Shown here in pieces: positions 1-12,297 of a stretch of DNA of 64,000 nt (its first letter is position 1; each line of letters begins with the position of its first letter). The stretch lies in contig CAVWUA010000001.1 in the NCBI GenBank assembly GCA_963758025.1, positions 496,001-560,000 on the forward strand. Reading direction: 5' to 3'. The position numbers were made by a program, and so were the translations under genes. Origin of the DNA: CAVWUA01 sp963758025. Its GTDB lineage: Bacteria > Planctomycetota > Planctomycetia > Isosphaerales > Isosphaeraceae. The notes below the pieces were generated by a model. It was given only the letters and a program-made list of their open reading frames with translations. It had not been told where the DNA came from and ran no database searches.

Positions 1-1
1 C

Positions 2-229
2 CGAGGATTGGAGCGATCCGCGATCGTCCGGCACGTCTCACTGGCACTCCGCCAGGGGCGACACGTCCCATTGCCCTCCCTGGCGAGCGCGGAGACGCTT
101 TCTCGCTGGGAGGACTGGTGCCGCGAGCAGGGCAACGCTTCACCCCCCGACGACCCTCTCGCCGCCGATGGCCTTTGGTCCCTCTATCTGGCCTGCCGCA
201 AGTCCAGTCGAGGTGCTCCTCAAGGGTGA
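2..229 (+). CDS. C-terminal end of an unidentified protein (cut by window edge)
   Basis: The reading frame is open from the first bases of the window to a TGA at 227-229, so this is probably the 3' end of a gene that starts upstream. About 75 residues are visible, rich in Arg, Leu and Trp (for example SRWEDWCREQ and GLWSLYLACRK), with mostly G or C in third codon positions like the surrounding genes. No family motif is recognised. It converges on the VOC gene, whose stop lies 42 bases away. Confidence 0.5.
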   Translation, partial: RGLERSAIVRHVSLALRQGRHVPLPSLASAETLSRWEDWCREQGNASPPDDPLAADGLWSLYLACRKSSRGAPQG

Positions 230-270
230 CGTACGGCCTTCCTCCGCGAACGAACGTGTCGCGGTGGATT

Positions 271-657
271 TCAGGAGCCGAGCGGGCGAAGGCGGGTCAC
301 GATCTGGAGGCGGTTTCCCTCGGGATCGCGGAAGAAGGCTGTGTGCATGGCGTCGTTGTGGACCTCGGTCTCCGTCTCGAAGGTCACGCCGCGGCGTTCC
401 AGATCGGCTTTCGATGCGTCGAAATCGGCAACTTCGAACGCGACGTGGCAAACGTGGCGCTGATTGACGTTCTCGGTGCCGGCCGGGCGGCCGATGATCT
501 CCAGCGAAGGACCGCCGTCCGGAGAGGCCAGGAAATAGCCGGGGGGTGACAGGGTGCTGTTGTCCTGAATCACTCGCAGGCCAAACGCTTGCTCATAGAA
601 CGACTTGAGCGATGTGGGGTCGGCGGCGAACAGGCCGACGTGCTCGATCTTCGGCAT
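271..657 (-). CDS. VOC (glyoxalase/bleomycin-resistance) superfamily protein
   Basis: This 128-residue protein starts MPKIEHVGLFAADP and has the paired beta-alpha-beta-beta-beta layout of a single-subunit VOC protein. The first module opens with the metal-type His of IEHVGL. The second opens at RHVCHVAFEV and ends with FRDPEGNRLQIV, the hallmark 'DPEGN' turn with a following metal-ligand position. Members bind a divalent metal and act on diverse small substrates such as glutathione adducts or aromatic diols. The substrate cannot be read from sequence. It lies 18 bases downstream of the EVE gene on the same strand, so the two may be cotranscribed. Length is normal for the family. Confidence 0.85.
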   Translation of the reverse strand: MPKIEHVGLFAADPTSLKSFYEQAFGLRVIQDNSTLSPPGYFLASPDGGPSLEIIGRPAGTENVNQRHVCHVAFEVADFDASKADLERRGVTFETETEVHNDAMHTAFFRDPEGNRLQIVTRLRPLGS

Positions 658-675
658 GGGAACGGGTCCTTTCGG

Positions 676-1155
676 TCAGCGAGGGGTTTTGCCTTCGGCC
701 AGCGCGAGAATCGTCTTCCATTCGTCAGGTGTCACCGGTTGAATCGAGAGGCGGCTCCCCTTGCGGAGAAGCTCCATCTGGCTCAACGCGGAAATCGTTC
801 GGAGCCGGGGCAGATCAAGCGGCGGGTCGATCGGGCGCACCGCGCGGATCGTGACCTGGAACCAGGTGGGGTTGGACGGGTCACTCTTGGGGTCGTGGTG
901 CTGGGCCTCGGGGTCGAACGCGGTCGGGTCGGGATGGGCCTCGCGGATGACCTCGGCGATCCCCGCAACGGCGGGCGGGTTCGCGTTGGAGTGGTAGAAG
1001 AGGACGCCGTCCCCCTCCTTGACCTGATCCCGCAAGAAATTCCGGGCCTGGTAGTTGCGCACGCCGTCCCAGCCCGTCGTCCGCTGGGGCGAGGCCACCA
1101 GGTCCGCGAAGGAGAAGCAATCCGGTTCCGACTTGAACAACCAGTATTTCGCCAT
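676..1155 (-). CDS. EVE-domain protein (thymocyte nuclear protein 1-like)
   Basis: The 159-residue product starts at MAKYWLFKSEP, the usual beginning of bacterial EVE-domain proteins. The frame stays open 38 codons further upstream, but that extension has no family character, so I chose the internal ATG at 1155. Typical EVE segments are WLFKSEP, GVRNYQARNFLRD, GDGVLFYHSN and the C-terminal LSQMELLRKGSRLSIQPV. EVE domains are PUA-like folds that bind modified bases in DNA or RNA. In bacteria they are often free-standing housekeeping proteins and sometimes specificity modules of restriction systems. No restriction genes are adjacent here. Confidence 0.9.
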   Translation of the reverse strand: MAKYWLFKSEPDCFSFADLVASPQRTTGWDGVRNYQARNFLRDQVKEGDGVLFYHSNANPPAVAGIAEVIREAHPDPTAFDPEAQHHDPKSDPSNPTWFQVTIRAVRPIDPPLDLPRLRTISALSQMELLRKGSRLSIQPVTPDEWKTILALAEGKTPR

Positions 1156-1275
1156 GCGGACGTTCACCCTCCGCCGAGAAAAAGACACCAGGAGCGTGGC
1201 CGCCAATCGGCCCGAAACGGGGATTGTGCCGGGCTCTTGCCGGGAAATCAACCGGACGTCCCCCGGCAAGAGGCG

Positions 1276-2835
1276 TTATTCGGGAATGGCTGAGGTGACC
1301 AGCGCGGATTCTTTCTTCGAGACCCCCACCGTCCCTTCCCGGCTTCGCCCGACGGCGCGGCCGGCTTGAAGCCTCGCGGCGCAGGCGATCCCGAGCAGGG
1401 TCAAGGCGAACATCTGGAGGAAGACGTCGCGGAGGGTGCTGCCCAGCGCGGAACGGACCGCCAGGAGTTGCGCCGGGGAGAGCTGGTCGTGCGTCTCCGG
1501 TCGCAGCGCGGCGGCGATCTCGATTCCGTGGGTTCCCGCGAGACGATGAGCCAGTTCCCAGCCGAGGGTCGCGCCCAGCACGCCGACGCCCAGGGCCCCT
1601 CCGATCGTCCGGAAGAAGGCCACCGCGCCGGTCGCGGAGCCGCGTTGGTTCCAGTCCACGGAGTTCTGCACGCCGAGGATGTAACTCAGGGCGGTCGGGC
1701 CCATCCCCAGGCCAATCACGACCATTCCGGCGACGAACAGCGGTCCCGTCAGATGCGGCCAGTTCGCCCCGGCCACGAGCGCGGAGGTTCCCGACGCGAT
1801 CAGGGTGGAGCCGATCAGAGCCGTGCGGCGGAAGCCGAGCCGCACGACCACCTTGGCCGCGACCATCACGCTGATCGACCAGGAGAGGAACAGCGGCGTG
1901 ATCGCCCGGCCGGCATCAGTGGCCGATCCGCCCTTCACCCCTTGCATGTAGAGCGGGACATAGGTGTCGATCCCGAAGAGCAAGGCCCCGATCAGGAAGC
2001 TCCCGGCCAGCGACGCCGCGATGGCGGGCCGCATCAGCAGGTCGAGCGAGAGCACCGGGTCCGTCGCCCGGCGTTCCTGAATGACGAACAAGACGAACAG
2101 GAGGGCCGATAAGCCGATCAGTCCCGCTTCCATCTCCCAGGGGCGATCCTGTCCGCCCAGCACCGCGAGCAGCAGCACGGTTGAGCCGCTGGCCAGGAGC
2201 GCGGCCCCGAGCCAGTCGATCGGCTTGACGTCTTCGTGGGCGACCGATTCCCGGACCTTGACGATCAGGATCAAGGAGGCGACCGCCGCGAACGGCAAGG
2301 TGACGAAGAACACCGAGCGCCAGGAGAGGTAATCCGTCAGCAGTCCGCCCAGCGCTGGTCCGGCCAGGCTGGAGACTCCCCAGACGCCACTGAATAGTCC
2401 CTGGACCTTCGCCCGCTCCTCCAGCGTGAAGAGATCGCCCAGCATGGTCAGGATGATCGGGATCACCGCCCCGGCGCCGAGCCCTTGCACCACCCGCATC
2501 CCGATCAGTTGCGGCATGCTCTGGGCCAGGCCCGAGCCGATCGAACCCAGGCTGAATAGACTCAAGCCGAACAGGAGTACGCGCTTGCGACCCAGCAGGT
2601 CGGCCAGTTTGCCATAGAGAGGAGTGGTGACGGTGGAGGCGAGCAGATAGGCCGAGAAGACCCACGGATAGATGTCAAACCCTTTGAGCGTGGAGATGAT
2701 CGTCGGCATGGCGGGAGAGACGACCGTTTGCTCCAGCGCCGCGACGGCCATCGCCGTCATCAAGGCGGCGGTCACCGTGCGTCGGCCCGTCGTCGTTCCG
2801 TTGGAACTCGCCGCATCTCCTGTTGCGCCCGACAT
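1276..2835 (-). CDS. DHA2-type (14-TM) MFS drug/metabolite exporter
   Basis: The 519-residue membrane protein has about 14 hydrophobic segments, the size of EmrB/QacA-type transporters. The MFS motif A is visible as GKLADLLGRKRVLLFG between the second and third helices. The DHA2 motif C region reads WGVSSLAGPALGGLLTDY, followed by SWRSVFFVTLPFA. The start ATG gives a short Ser/Thr-rich cytoplasmic N-terminus before TVTAALMTAMAVAAL. Such proteins export drugs or metabolites in exchange for protons, and the substrate is unknown. No membrane-fusion partner is encoded nearby. Confidence 0.88.
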   Translation of the reverse strand: MSGATGDAASSNGTTTGRRTVTAALMTAMAVAALEQTVVSPAMPTIISTLKGFDIYPWVFSAYLLASTVTTPLYGKLADLLGRKRVLLFGLSLFSLGSIGSGLAQSMPQLIGMRVVQGLGAGAVIPIILTMLGDLFTLEERAKVQGLFSGVWGVSSLAGPALGGLLTDYLSWRSVFFVTLPFAAVASLILIVKVRESVAHEDVKPIDWLGAALLASGSTVLLLAVLGGQDRPWEMEAGLIGLSALLFVLFVIQERRATDPVLSLDLLMRPAIAASLAGSFLIGALLFGIDTYVPLYMQGVKGGSATDAGRAITPLFLSWSISVMVAAKVVVRLGFRRTALIGSTLIASGTSALVAGANWPHLTGPLFVAGMVVIGLGMGPTALSYILGVQNSVDWNQRGSATGAVAFFRTIGGALGVGVLGATLGWELAHRLAGTHGIEIAAALRPETHDQLSPAQLLAVRSALGSTLRDVFLQMFALTLLGIACAARLQAGRAVGRSREGTVGVSKKESALVTSAIPE

Positions 2836-2949
2836 GCAATGGATCCTCGTATTGGGACGGACAACGAACTCAGCCCCCTCCTGGAGGCGTCAACGAACAT
2901 TCTACCCGAGGCGCAAGAGGGGGTGGGGTTCACCTGGGCGCGGCGGCGT

Positions 2950-3234
2950 TCACAACTCGAAGGGGTAGGCATCCAGCGCCGCTCGCTGATCCTTGGGCGC
3001 ATGGAAGAACTCCGCCAAGGGGACGACCGCGTATCCCTCAACCCGAAAGTAACGCTCCCCCTCGGGCATTCGCTCCACCTCCGCGAGCAGGTTCAGGATG
3101 AGCTTTTGAGCGGTTTTCTCATCCTGATCCAGCCGGCGGGAGACCTCGGGCACGATGTCGCTGATCTCGAACGGGCCTTGCACCGAGGTTGCCCGGTCCC
3201 AGAGGATCATCCAGATGGTCTGCGAGTCGGACAT
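2950..3234 (-). CDS. Conserved-looking small hypothetical protein
   Basis: The frame encodes about 94 residues starting MSDSQTIWMILWDRATSV. I chose the ATG at 3234 because the ten codons before it look non-coding and overlap the end of the uvrA-like gene. The protein is acidic, has no signal peptide, and contains QKLILNLLAEVERMPEGERYFRVEGYAVVPL, which reads like a folded alpha/beta domain. Its start lies 31 bases beyond the stop of the UvrA paralogue on the same strand. I do not recognise the family. Confidence 0.6.
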   Translation of the reverse strand: MSDSQTIWMILWDRATSVQGPFEISDIVPEVSRRLDQDEKTAQKLILNLLAEVERMPEGERYFRVEGYAVVPLAEFFHAPKDQRAALDAYPFEL

Positions 3235-3264
3235 GAGACGCGTCCCCCAAACGTATGAATCCAA

Positions 3265-6090
<2,826 letters not shown>

Positions 6091-6236
6091 GGCACGGGCC
6101 ATCGTACTCCGCTGGATGTTCCATTCGCAATCGATGAATCTTGCGTGAACGAGGGATGAAATCGTTGCCAACGGCGGAGCGTCCGTTATCCTTGTGCGAG
6201 AGTTCTCACCCAGAATTCCTCCTGTAAGGTGAATTT

Positions 6237-8756
6237 ATGATGAAGATCAAATACGGATGGCTCGCCGCGGCCCTTGCCCTGGCCGTGCCGGCGCGGTCCG
6301 CCGAACTGTTGGTGTTGTCCCCTCAGAACTGGAAGGATGCCGCCCTTCACGGCAAGGAGGCCGACGGCATCTACGGCGATCTCGTCCTGCGGAACGATCG
6401 GATCGCGGCCGTAATCGCCAATCCCGTTCCAGGCCGCAACGCCAACATGACCGTGCGCAACGTCGGCGGGGCCATCATCGACCTGACCCACCGCAATCAC
6501 CAGAACGACCAGCTCAGCGCATTCTATCCAGGTGCCCAGCAGCGCGCCTGGAAACTGGAGACAGTGACCGAGAAGGAGACCTTGCCCGCCTCTGGGGACG
6601 ATTCGGTATCCATCCGCCTCGTCTCCGAACCCAAGGAGGGTGAGCCCGATCTTGAGTTGATCTACACACTCCAGGACGGTTGGGACTATGTCCTGGTCGA
6701 GACGAGGTTTCGCAACTCGGGCGAGAAACCGGTCGGGGTCGAACTGGTCGATGCGGTGAGGGCCGATCACTCCTTCCAGAAGGTGCCGGACGGACAGACT
6801 GAGCTGTTCTGGGTCCATGACAACTGGTTTAACCAGGCCTATGCAGTTGTCCCCGACGCCCACGAAATCCAGACTCACTCTGATGCACGCAACTCGACGC
6901 TTCGATACCTCTCCGACGGTAAGACCCGAATCACGCTCGATCCCCATCAAAGCCACACGCTGATCCGTCGCGTCACCCCCGGCGCGAACCTGATCGACGT
7001 GAAGGGGACGGCGTCCCGGATTCGAGGCAATCATCCGCGTCGCGTGACCCTCTCGGTGCGGGATACGGCCGGAAAACCGGTCGCCGACGCTGAGGTCACA
7101 CTCAAGACGGACGACAAGGAGTATGGTTCGGGACGAACGCATCGCAACGGCAAGCTCGCCCTGACGCTCCCGAACGGCGTGGTCGAGGCCACCATCACGG
7201 CGCTGGGCCGAGGTTCCAAAACCATCACGATCCCGGCGACCAAGCCGGAAAGCCTCTCCGTCGAACTGTCCGAGGCCGGCGCCGTGGCCGCCGAGATCAA
7301 CGACAAGGACGGCGGGGCGATCCCCTGCAAGGTCCAGTTCCTCGCCAAGGAGGGAACGGAGAAGCCAGACCTCGGACCCGACAGCGGCGAGCATGGGGTC
7401 CGCGATGTCTACTACAGCCACAACGGCCGGTTCCGTCAGGTCCTCCCGCCTGGAAAATACGATGTCATCATCAGTCACGGGCCGGAATTCGATGCGGTGT
7501 TCACCGAGATCGAGATCAAGCGAGGGAAGGAGACTCCGCTCAAGGCCAACATCATCCGGAGCGTCCAGACGCCCGGCTGGGTCAGCTCCGATTTCCACAG
7601 CCACTCCAGCCCCTCGGGCGATAACACCTCCAGCCAGTTTGGCCGGGTCCTGAACCTGCTCTGCGAGCATATCGAGTTCGCGCCTTGCACGGAGCACAAC
7701 AGGATCTCGTCCTACATCCCCCACCTGCGAAAGATGGACGTCGAACCGTTGATGGCCACGTGCTCCGGGATGGAACTGACCGGTACGCCACTGCCGCTGA
7801 ACCACCAGAACGCCTTCCCACTCAAGATGACGCCGCACATTCAGGACAACGGCGCGCCGGAACCGGACGAGAGCCCCGAGGTCCAGATCGAGCGTCTGGC
7901 GCTCTGGGACGACAACAGCGAGAAGCTCGTCCAGGTCAACCATCCCGACATCGGCTGGATGTTCTACGATCGCGATGGCGATGGACAGCAGGACAAGGGC
8001 TATCCGGGCATGGCCCGCCACATGGACGTCATCGAGGTCCATCCGCCGTACACGGTTCTCAATCCGCCCGTCACCGAGAAGGCCGGCAAAATCCACAACA
8101 ACACGATCGGCAACTGGCTGCAATTGCTCAACCAGGGGTATCGCATCCCCGGCGTCGTTAACACCGATGCCCACTACAATTACCACGGCTCGGGGTTCCT
8201 GCGGAATTACCTCAAGAGCCCGACCGACGACCCGGCCAAAGTTGATACCATGGACATGGTCCACGCCGCCGAGGGGGGCCATCTCATCATGACCAACGGA
8301 CCCTATCTGGAAGTGAGTCTCAAGTCGAGCCAATCCGAACGTGAGGCCATCGCCGGCGATGATCTGGCGGCCCCCGACGGCAAGGCCGACCTGAAGGTCC
8401 GGGTTCAGTGTCCCAACTGGTTTGATGTGGACCGGGTGCAAGTTCTCCTGAATGGTCAGGCCGTTGAGAGCCTCAACTTCACCCGAGAGGCCAACGCCGA
8501 CCTGTTCTCCGACGGCTCGGTCAAGTTCGACCGGACGATCCCGCTGGAACTGGATGGTGATACGCACGTGATCGTGGTGGCGATCGGCGAGAATCAGAAG
8601 CTCGGCCCGGTCATGGGGCCATCGCACAAGGACGACGTGCCGGCGGCCGTCTCGAACCCGATCTTCGTCGATGTGAACCGGAACGGGTTCCAGCCGAACG
8701 GCGATACGCTGGGCAGCGAACTCCCCCGCAAGCGCGGCCGGGATGCCGAGAAGTGA
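6237..8756 (+). CDS. Secreted CehA/McbA-family PHP-type metallohydrolase
   Basis: The 839-residue protein begins MMKIKYGWLAAALALAVPARSAEL, a clear Sec signal peptide, after an AGGTGA ribosome site. The N-terminal half is beta-rich, with a carboxypeptidase-regulatory-like segment (VSVRDTAGKPVADAEVTL). The C-terminal half carries PHP metal-site features: DFHSHSSPSGDNT, CEHIEFAPCTEHNR, NHPDIGW and NTDAHYNYHGSG. CehA-type proteins hydrolyse esters such as carbaryl, but in planctomycetes the substrates are mostly unknown. The protein would act in the periplasm. A perfect 11-bp hairpin follows the stop codon. The opposite strand is also open here but is only a shadow of this GC-rich gene. Confidence 0.85.
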   Translation: MMKIKYGWLAAALALAVPARSAELLVLSPQNWKDAALHGKEADGIYGDLVLRNDRIAAVIANPVPGRNANMTVRNVGGAIIDLTHRNHQNDQLSAFYPGAQQRAWKLETVTEKETLPASGDDSVSIRLVSEPKEGEPDLELIYTLQDGWDYVLVETRFRNSGEKPVGVELVDAVRADHSFQKVPDGQTELFWVHDNWFNQAYAVVPDAHEIQTHSDARNSTLRYLSDGKTRITLDPHQSHTLIRRVTPGANLIDVKGTASRIRGNHPRRVTLSVRDTAGKPVADAEVTLKTDDKEYGSGRTHRNGKLALTLPNGVVEATITALGRGSKTITIPATKPESLSVELSEAGAVAAEINDKDGGAIPCKVQFLAKEGTEKPDLGPDSGEHGVRDVYYSHNGRFRQVLPPGKYDVIISHGPEFDAVFTEIEIKRGKETPLKANIIRSVQTPGWVSSDFHSHSSPSGDNTSSQFGRVLNLLCEHIEFAPCTEHNRISSYIPHLRKMDVEPLMATCSGMELTGTPLPLNHQNAFPLKMTPHIQDNGAPEPDESPEVQIERLALWDDNSEKLVQVNHPDIGWMFYDRDGDGQQDKGYPGMARHMDVIEVHPPYTVLNPPVTEKAGKIHNNTIGNWLQLLNQGYRIPGVVNTDAHYNYHGSGFLRNYLKSPTDDPAKVDTMDMVHAAEGGHLIMTNGPYLEVSLKSSQSEREAIAGDDLAAPDGKADLKVRVQCPNWFDVDRVQVLLNGQAVESLNFTREANADLFSDGSVKFDRTIPLELDGDTHVIVVAIGENQKLGPVMGPSHKDDVPAAVSNPIFVDVNRNGFQPNGDTLGSELPRKRGRDAEK

Positions 8757-8770
8757 CATATCCAGTGATC

Positions 8771-8802
8771 AGGCGGCATCTTGTTCAGGCGAGATGCCGC
8801 CT
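8771..8802 (+). terminator. Hairpin downstream of the PHP hydrolase gene
   Basis: AGGCGGCATCT and AGATGCCGCCT form a perfect 11-bp stem around a 10-base loop, 14 bases after the stop codon. No T-run follows, so it may be a factor-dependent terminator or an RNA-stabilising hairpin. Confidence 0.6.
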
Positions 8803-8855
8803 GGGAATCAGTCGGCCGAGGAGCTCGGCTCTCGCGGACCGCTCTCAAAATGTCC

Positions 8856-8887
8856 TTGACAAATAGATGGGGGGGGGATGCTATAAT
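8856..8887 (+). promoter_or_regulatory. Sigma70-like promoter with a G9 tract in its spacer
   Basis: A perfect TTGACA (8856-8861) and a perfect TATAAT (8882-8887) are separated by 20 bases that include nine consecutive G (8869-8877). The usual spacing is 17. The -10 box lies 42 bases before the chosen start codon of the AT-rich gene at 8930. Length change in the G tract could tune this promoter. Confidence 0.55.
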
Positions 8888-8929
8888 TCATTGAATTAAC
8901 AAATCAGATGAGACGTGATGAGGAATAGA

Positions 8930-10003
8930 ATGTCTTACAAGAATACAATAGCAAGTCAATGGATGAGTATTATCACTTTTAGTCTGATGTTTGTTTTTAT
9001 TTCAATTTTGACTATAACCAGCTATGCGCAGGCCATCCACCAGAAGGACAAAAATGAAATCAAAGATCAACTTAAGCAGATTTGGGATTCTTTGGATACT
9101 TTGGAATTTCGAGAGGAAGCCTTTCAGTGCAATGAAAACCTTCAACCTGACCTTTCACAAGGATATGGTCGCCACGAATATGCTTTTGGATCGGCTGGTC
9201 GTCGTGCGTCTCTCAGCATGGCAATCTATCCAGAATCGAAGACGGAGAAGGTCATCAGTGACATTCGTCGGGACGGCGAAAAGCGTTATATTATTAATAA
9301 ATTCAAAGATGACAATGAAACAATCAATAGTGTTCATATTATGGACGAGCCGGAGAAGCATAACGATTCTCCGACCCTCCACGTCCATGTGATGTCTTTC
9401 CTGACGCCTTTTGGCAAGCCTTTGTATTTTTATGTTGATGAGCCTGCAAAGCTCGGTGTGCGACGAGACGAAGAGGGACGTGATCTCGTCGTTCTGAGTT
9501 CGCGGTTTCGCGAAATGCCTGTGCGCTGGGAACTCGACCCGTCTCACGATTGGTTCCCGGTCCATTATTCTCTGGGCGATGTTCTTGAGGGGCATGTGAC
9601 TCGCTTCGGAATGGACAATGGGCGGTGGTTTCCCACCGAAGGTTTTATGATTACCAAAAACCCTGATCAACCGGTGGATCGGGTGAAATTTGTTATCAGC
9701 AACTTGAAAATCAATCGGCCTATTCCGGATTCCCGGTTCTCACCGCCCAAGTTGTCCCCCGGCGTCATCGTCCGTAACGCAACGACAGGAACGGCGCGAA
9801 TTGAAGGCAATTCTCTTCACGCACGGAAAGAACTGGAGTTGAAACATCAACGGAATCCAGAAGTGGTTTCCGTTTCAACATCAGAATCGCGCGGTGCCGC
9901 AGTGGAACCAGAGCAGATGCCATGGAGGGTTTATCTCGTTGTTGCCTCTTCCGCTCTTTTGACCCGGCCAAAAGTTGAGGTTTTTCGAAGGTCTGGAAGT
10001 TGA
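8930..10003 (+). CDS. Secreted or anchored protein of unknown function, 3' end truncated by an IS
   Basis: I chose the ATG at 8930 because AGGA sits five bases upstream and the product begins with a good signal sequence (hydrophobic core MSIITFSLMFVFISILTI, ending SYAQA). The mature part is polar, with WELDPSHDWFPVHYSLGD and GRWFPTEGFMIT. That pattern resembles planctomycete outer-membrane lipoprotein-carrier-like proteins which often precede DUF1573 genes, but I cannot confirm the family. The frame is clearly more AT-rich than its neighbours. The last 15 or so codons lie in IS630-like DNA: a hydrophobic WRVYLVVASSALL segment is cut near 9962, so the native C-terminus appears lost. Confidence 0.65.
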   Translation: MSYKNTIASQWMSIITFSLMFVFISILTITSYAQAIHQKDKNEIKDQLKQIWDSLDTLEFREEAFQCNENLQPDLSQGYGRHEYAFGSAGRRASLSMAIYPESKTEKVISDIRRDGEKRYIINKFKDDNETINSVHIMDEPEKHNDSPTLHVHVMSFLTPFGKPLYFYVDEPAKLGVRRDEEGRDLVVLSSRFREMPVRWELDPSHDWFPVHYSLGDVLEGHVTRFGMDNGRWFPTEGFMITKNPDQPVDRVKFVISNLKINRPIPDSRFSPPKLSPGVIVRNATTGTARIEGNSLHARKELELKHQRNPEVVSVSTSESRGAAVEPEQMPWRVYLVVASSALLTRPKVEVFRRSGS

Positions 10004-10929
10004 GCGTCAGCAGTGAGGCGATGGCGGGCTTGTGCTTGCCCTCGACCCCCTCCAGGCACTGAACGATCGCGGTCTTGAACCGGGCGAAGTCCTCGTAGTA
10101 CCGGCAGGTCAGGACCTCCTTCTTCACGAACTGCCACAGCCGCTCGATCAGGTTCAGGTTCGGCGAGTACGACGGCAGGAACAACAACTCGATCCTCAAC
10201 TCGGCGGCCAGCAGACCGCACGACCTAGCACTTCTGGTAGCGGGCGTTGTCCAGCACCAGCGTGACCGGCACCCCCCCATACCGCACCGAGAGCCTTGCG
10301 AAGCAACTCGCAGACGGACATCGCATCGATGACCGTATCGTTGATCACCGTCGTCAACTCGTGCGTCACCGCGTCGATGGCCCCCAGGACGTTGAACCGC
10401 TTGCGGCCCGAGGGGCCTCGGATGAACAGCCGGATGAAGCACCAGAGGTAGCCCAGGAACGCCCCGTAAACGAAGTGGGCGGCATCGACGAAGCAAACCA
10501 CACGACGGAGCCGCTGAGCTTGCCGGAGCCTGGGCCAGAGCCCGTCCTTGAGGAACGTCGCCTGCTCGTCGGCATCGGCCTTGGCCGGGATCATGCCCAG
10601 CTTGCAGTACGACAGGCCCAGGTCCTTGAGGAACTTACGGACCTGAGTGGATACCGTCGGACGCCGGTGAGGTACTCGATGTCGGCGGCGGCCTGGGCAG
10701 TCGAGCGGGGTGGATTGTTGCGGAAGTGGTCCTCCAGCGTCTCGCGATGCTCGTGCAGCTCGCTCTCGGTCCCTTCCCAGTCGGTCCGCTTGAGTCGCTC
10801 GATGCCCCCCTCCTGGAACTGACGCAGGTAGCTGCGGAGGGTATTCTTGGTGACGCGGGCCAGGCGGCAGATGACGTGGTGGGGAAGGCCCTGACTCTTG
10901 AGATAGACCGCTTCCATCTTCAGTTGCAC
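9963..10929 (-). pseudogene. Decayed IS630-family transposase
   Basis: Three frames together make an IS630-like transposase. The N-terminal helix-turn-helix part begins near 10929 (LPHHVICRLARVTKNTLRSY). The central part includes VVCFVDAAHFVYGAFLGY and the DDE-type stretch KRFNVLGAIDA. The C-terminal part has ELLFLPSYSPNLNLIERLWQ, with the conserved PxYSPxLNxIE motif. Frame changes occur near 10660, near 10290 and again near 10220, the last next to an in-frame TAG, so the gene is dead. Homology ends near 9963, where the composition switches to the AT-rich island. I could not define convincing terminal repeats. Confidence 0.8.
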
Positions 10930-11066
10930 CCGGGGATGGGGATGATGGAACCGTTCGTGGTGCAGGGCGTCGATCTACTCGGTGGTGAAGTCGATGTGGA
11001 TCATCGCCGTGGCCCGGGCTGAGCATCAAGGTAGCCGAGTCAGGCTCGCACGGCCGGGCCGACACC

Positions 11067-12185
11067 ATGGACGACCTCTCTCGCTTCTGCTGCCTGAATT
11101 CCGGGTGCTCCGACTACGCCAAGCGAGGGGCCGGAAACCTGACCGTACCCCACCGCTACGGCCCGGGGAAGTCGCGGCGGATGCTCCGCTGCCGCACCTG
11201 CAAGACCCGCTTCTCCGAGCGCAAGGGCACCCCGTTGTTCGACTCTCGGCTCCCCCCGGAGAAGGTCGAGTCGGTGTTGGAGCACGTCGCCGAGGGCTGC
11301 GGCGTGCGGCAGACCGGACGGCTCTGCCGGGTCGCCCCCAACACGGTGCGCGCTACAGCCGGATCGCCGGCGAGCATGCCCGCGACGCTCACGACGAACT
11401 CGTGGCGATTTCCCCCCCTCACGACCGAGGTCCAGTTCGATGAGAAGTGGGCGTTCGTCGCCAAGAAGGAGAAGAACTGCGACCGCGATGACCCGGCCGA
11501 CGACCGCAAGGGGGACTGCTGGGACCACGTCGCGTTGGACCCGGAACACAAGCTGGTCGTCGCCGTCGTGCCGGGGAAGCGGACGATCGAGAACACCGAG
11601 GCGCTGGTCGAGGAGTTCCGCCGCCGGACGGGCGGCCGGCTGATGAACCTGATGACCAGCGACGACTACCCGGCCTACGAGACGGCGATCCTGCACGCCT
11701 ACGGCGAGACGATCACGCCGCCTCGGACCGGCAAGCCGGGCCGGCCCCGGGCCCCGTACCGGGCCTCGCCGCCGGGCCTGACCTACGCGACGGTGACCAA
11801 GAGGCGCGAGAAGGGCCGCGTCGTCGAGATCGGGACACGGATCGTCTTCGGGACGATCGCCGCGGTGCTCCTGGCGTTGGGGATGTCGAAGGTCAGCCGG
11901 ACGATCAATACGGCGTTCATCGAGCGTGAGAACGGCACGGACCGCCACCGCAACGCGCGAAAAGCGCGGAAGACCTATCGCTTCTCGAAGGCGTGGCGGT
12001 ATCACGAGGCGGTCACCTACCTGAGCCTCTATTGCTACAACTTCTGCTGGCCGGTGCGGACGCTGACCGTCATCGACGCCCAAGGCGGCCATCGCAAACA
12101 AAGCCCGGCGATGGCGGCCGGCTTGACCGACCACGTCTGGTCGATGTCCGAATGGTTGTCACGTCCAGCCGTGCAACGCTCTTGA
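11067..12185 (+). mobile_element. IS1-like transposase with an internal scrambled stretch
   Basis: The 372-residue frame begins MDDLSRFCCLNSGCSDYAKR, with zinc-binding Cys pairs (CCLNSGC, CRTCKTRFS) and then a helix-turn-helix region, as in IS1-type DDE transposases. Between about 11352 and 11412 the residues make no sense in this frame, but one frame over reads RYSRIAGEHARDAHDELVAI, which fits the family. This suggests two compensating one-base shifts, the second in a C7 run. The rest (LTTEVQFDEKWAFVAKKEKN, LTSDDYPAYETAIL-type region, NTAFIERENGT) is in frame. Weak terminal repeats, GCACGGCCGGGC at 11048 and GTCCAGCCGTGC at 12163 (10 of 12 complementary), may mark the ends. Confidence 0.7.
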
Positions 12186-12297
12186 GTCACGAGGCAGAAT
12201 CGCCTTATTACCGATAATTATTATTTGCTCTTTCACACGAAAATCCGGAACCTATGCGCCGACAGCGGACGTTGTCCCCGCACACCGCCGAGCCGTC

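Noticed and set aside
6186..8759. An 857-codon open frame opposite the PHP hydrolase gene
   Set aside because: The plus strand has a signal peptide, metal-site motifs and a ribosome site. The minus frame has repetitive Val/Asp/Leu composition and no motifs.
10196..11068. A single 290-residue protein in this frame
   Set aside because: Only its middle third resembles the IS630 transposase; the rest is out of frame, so it is part of a decayed element.
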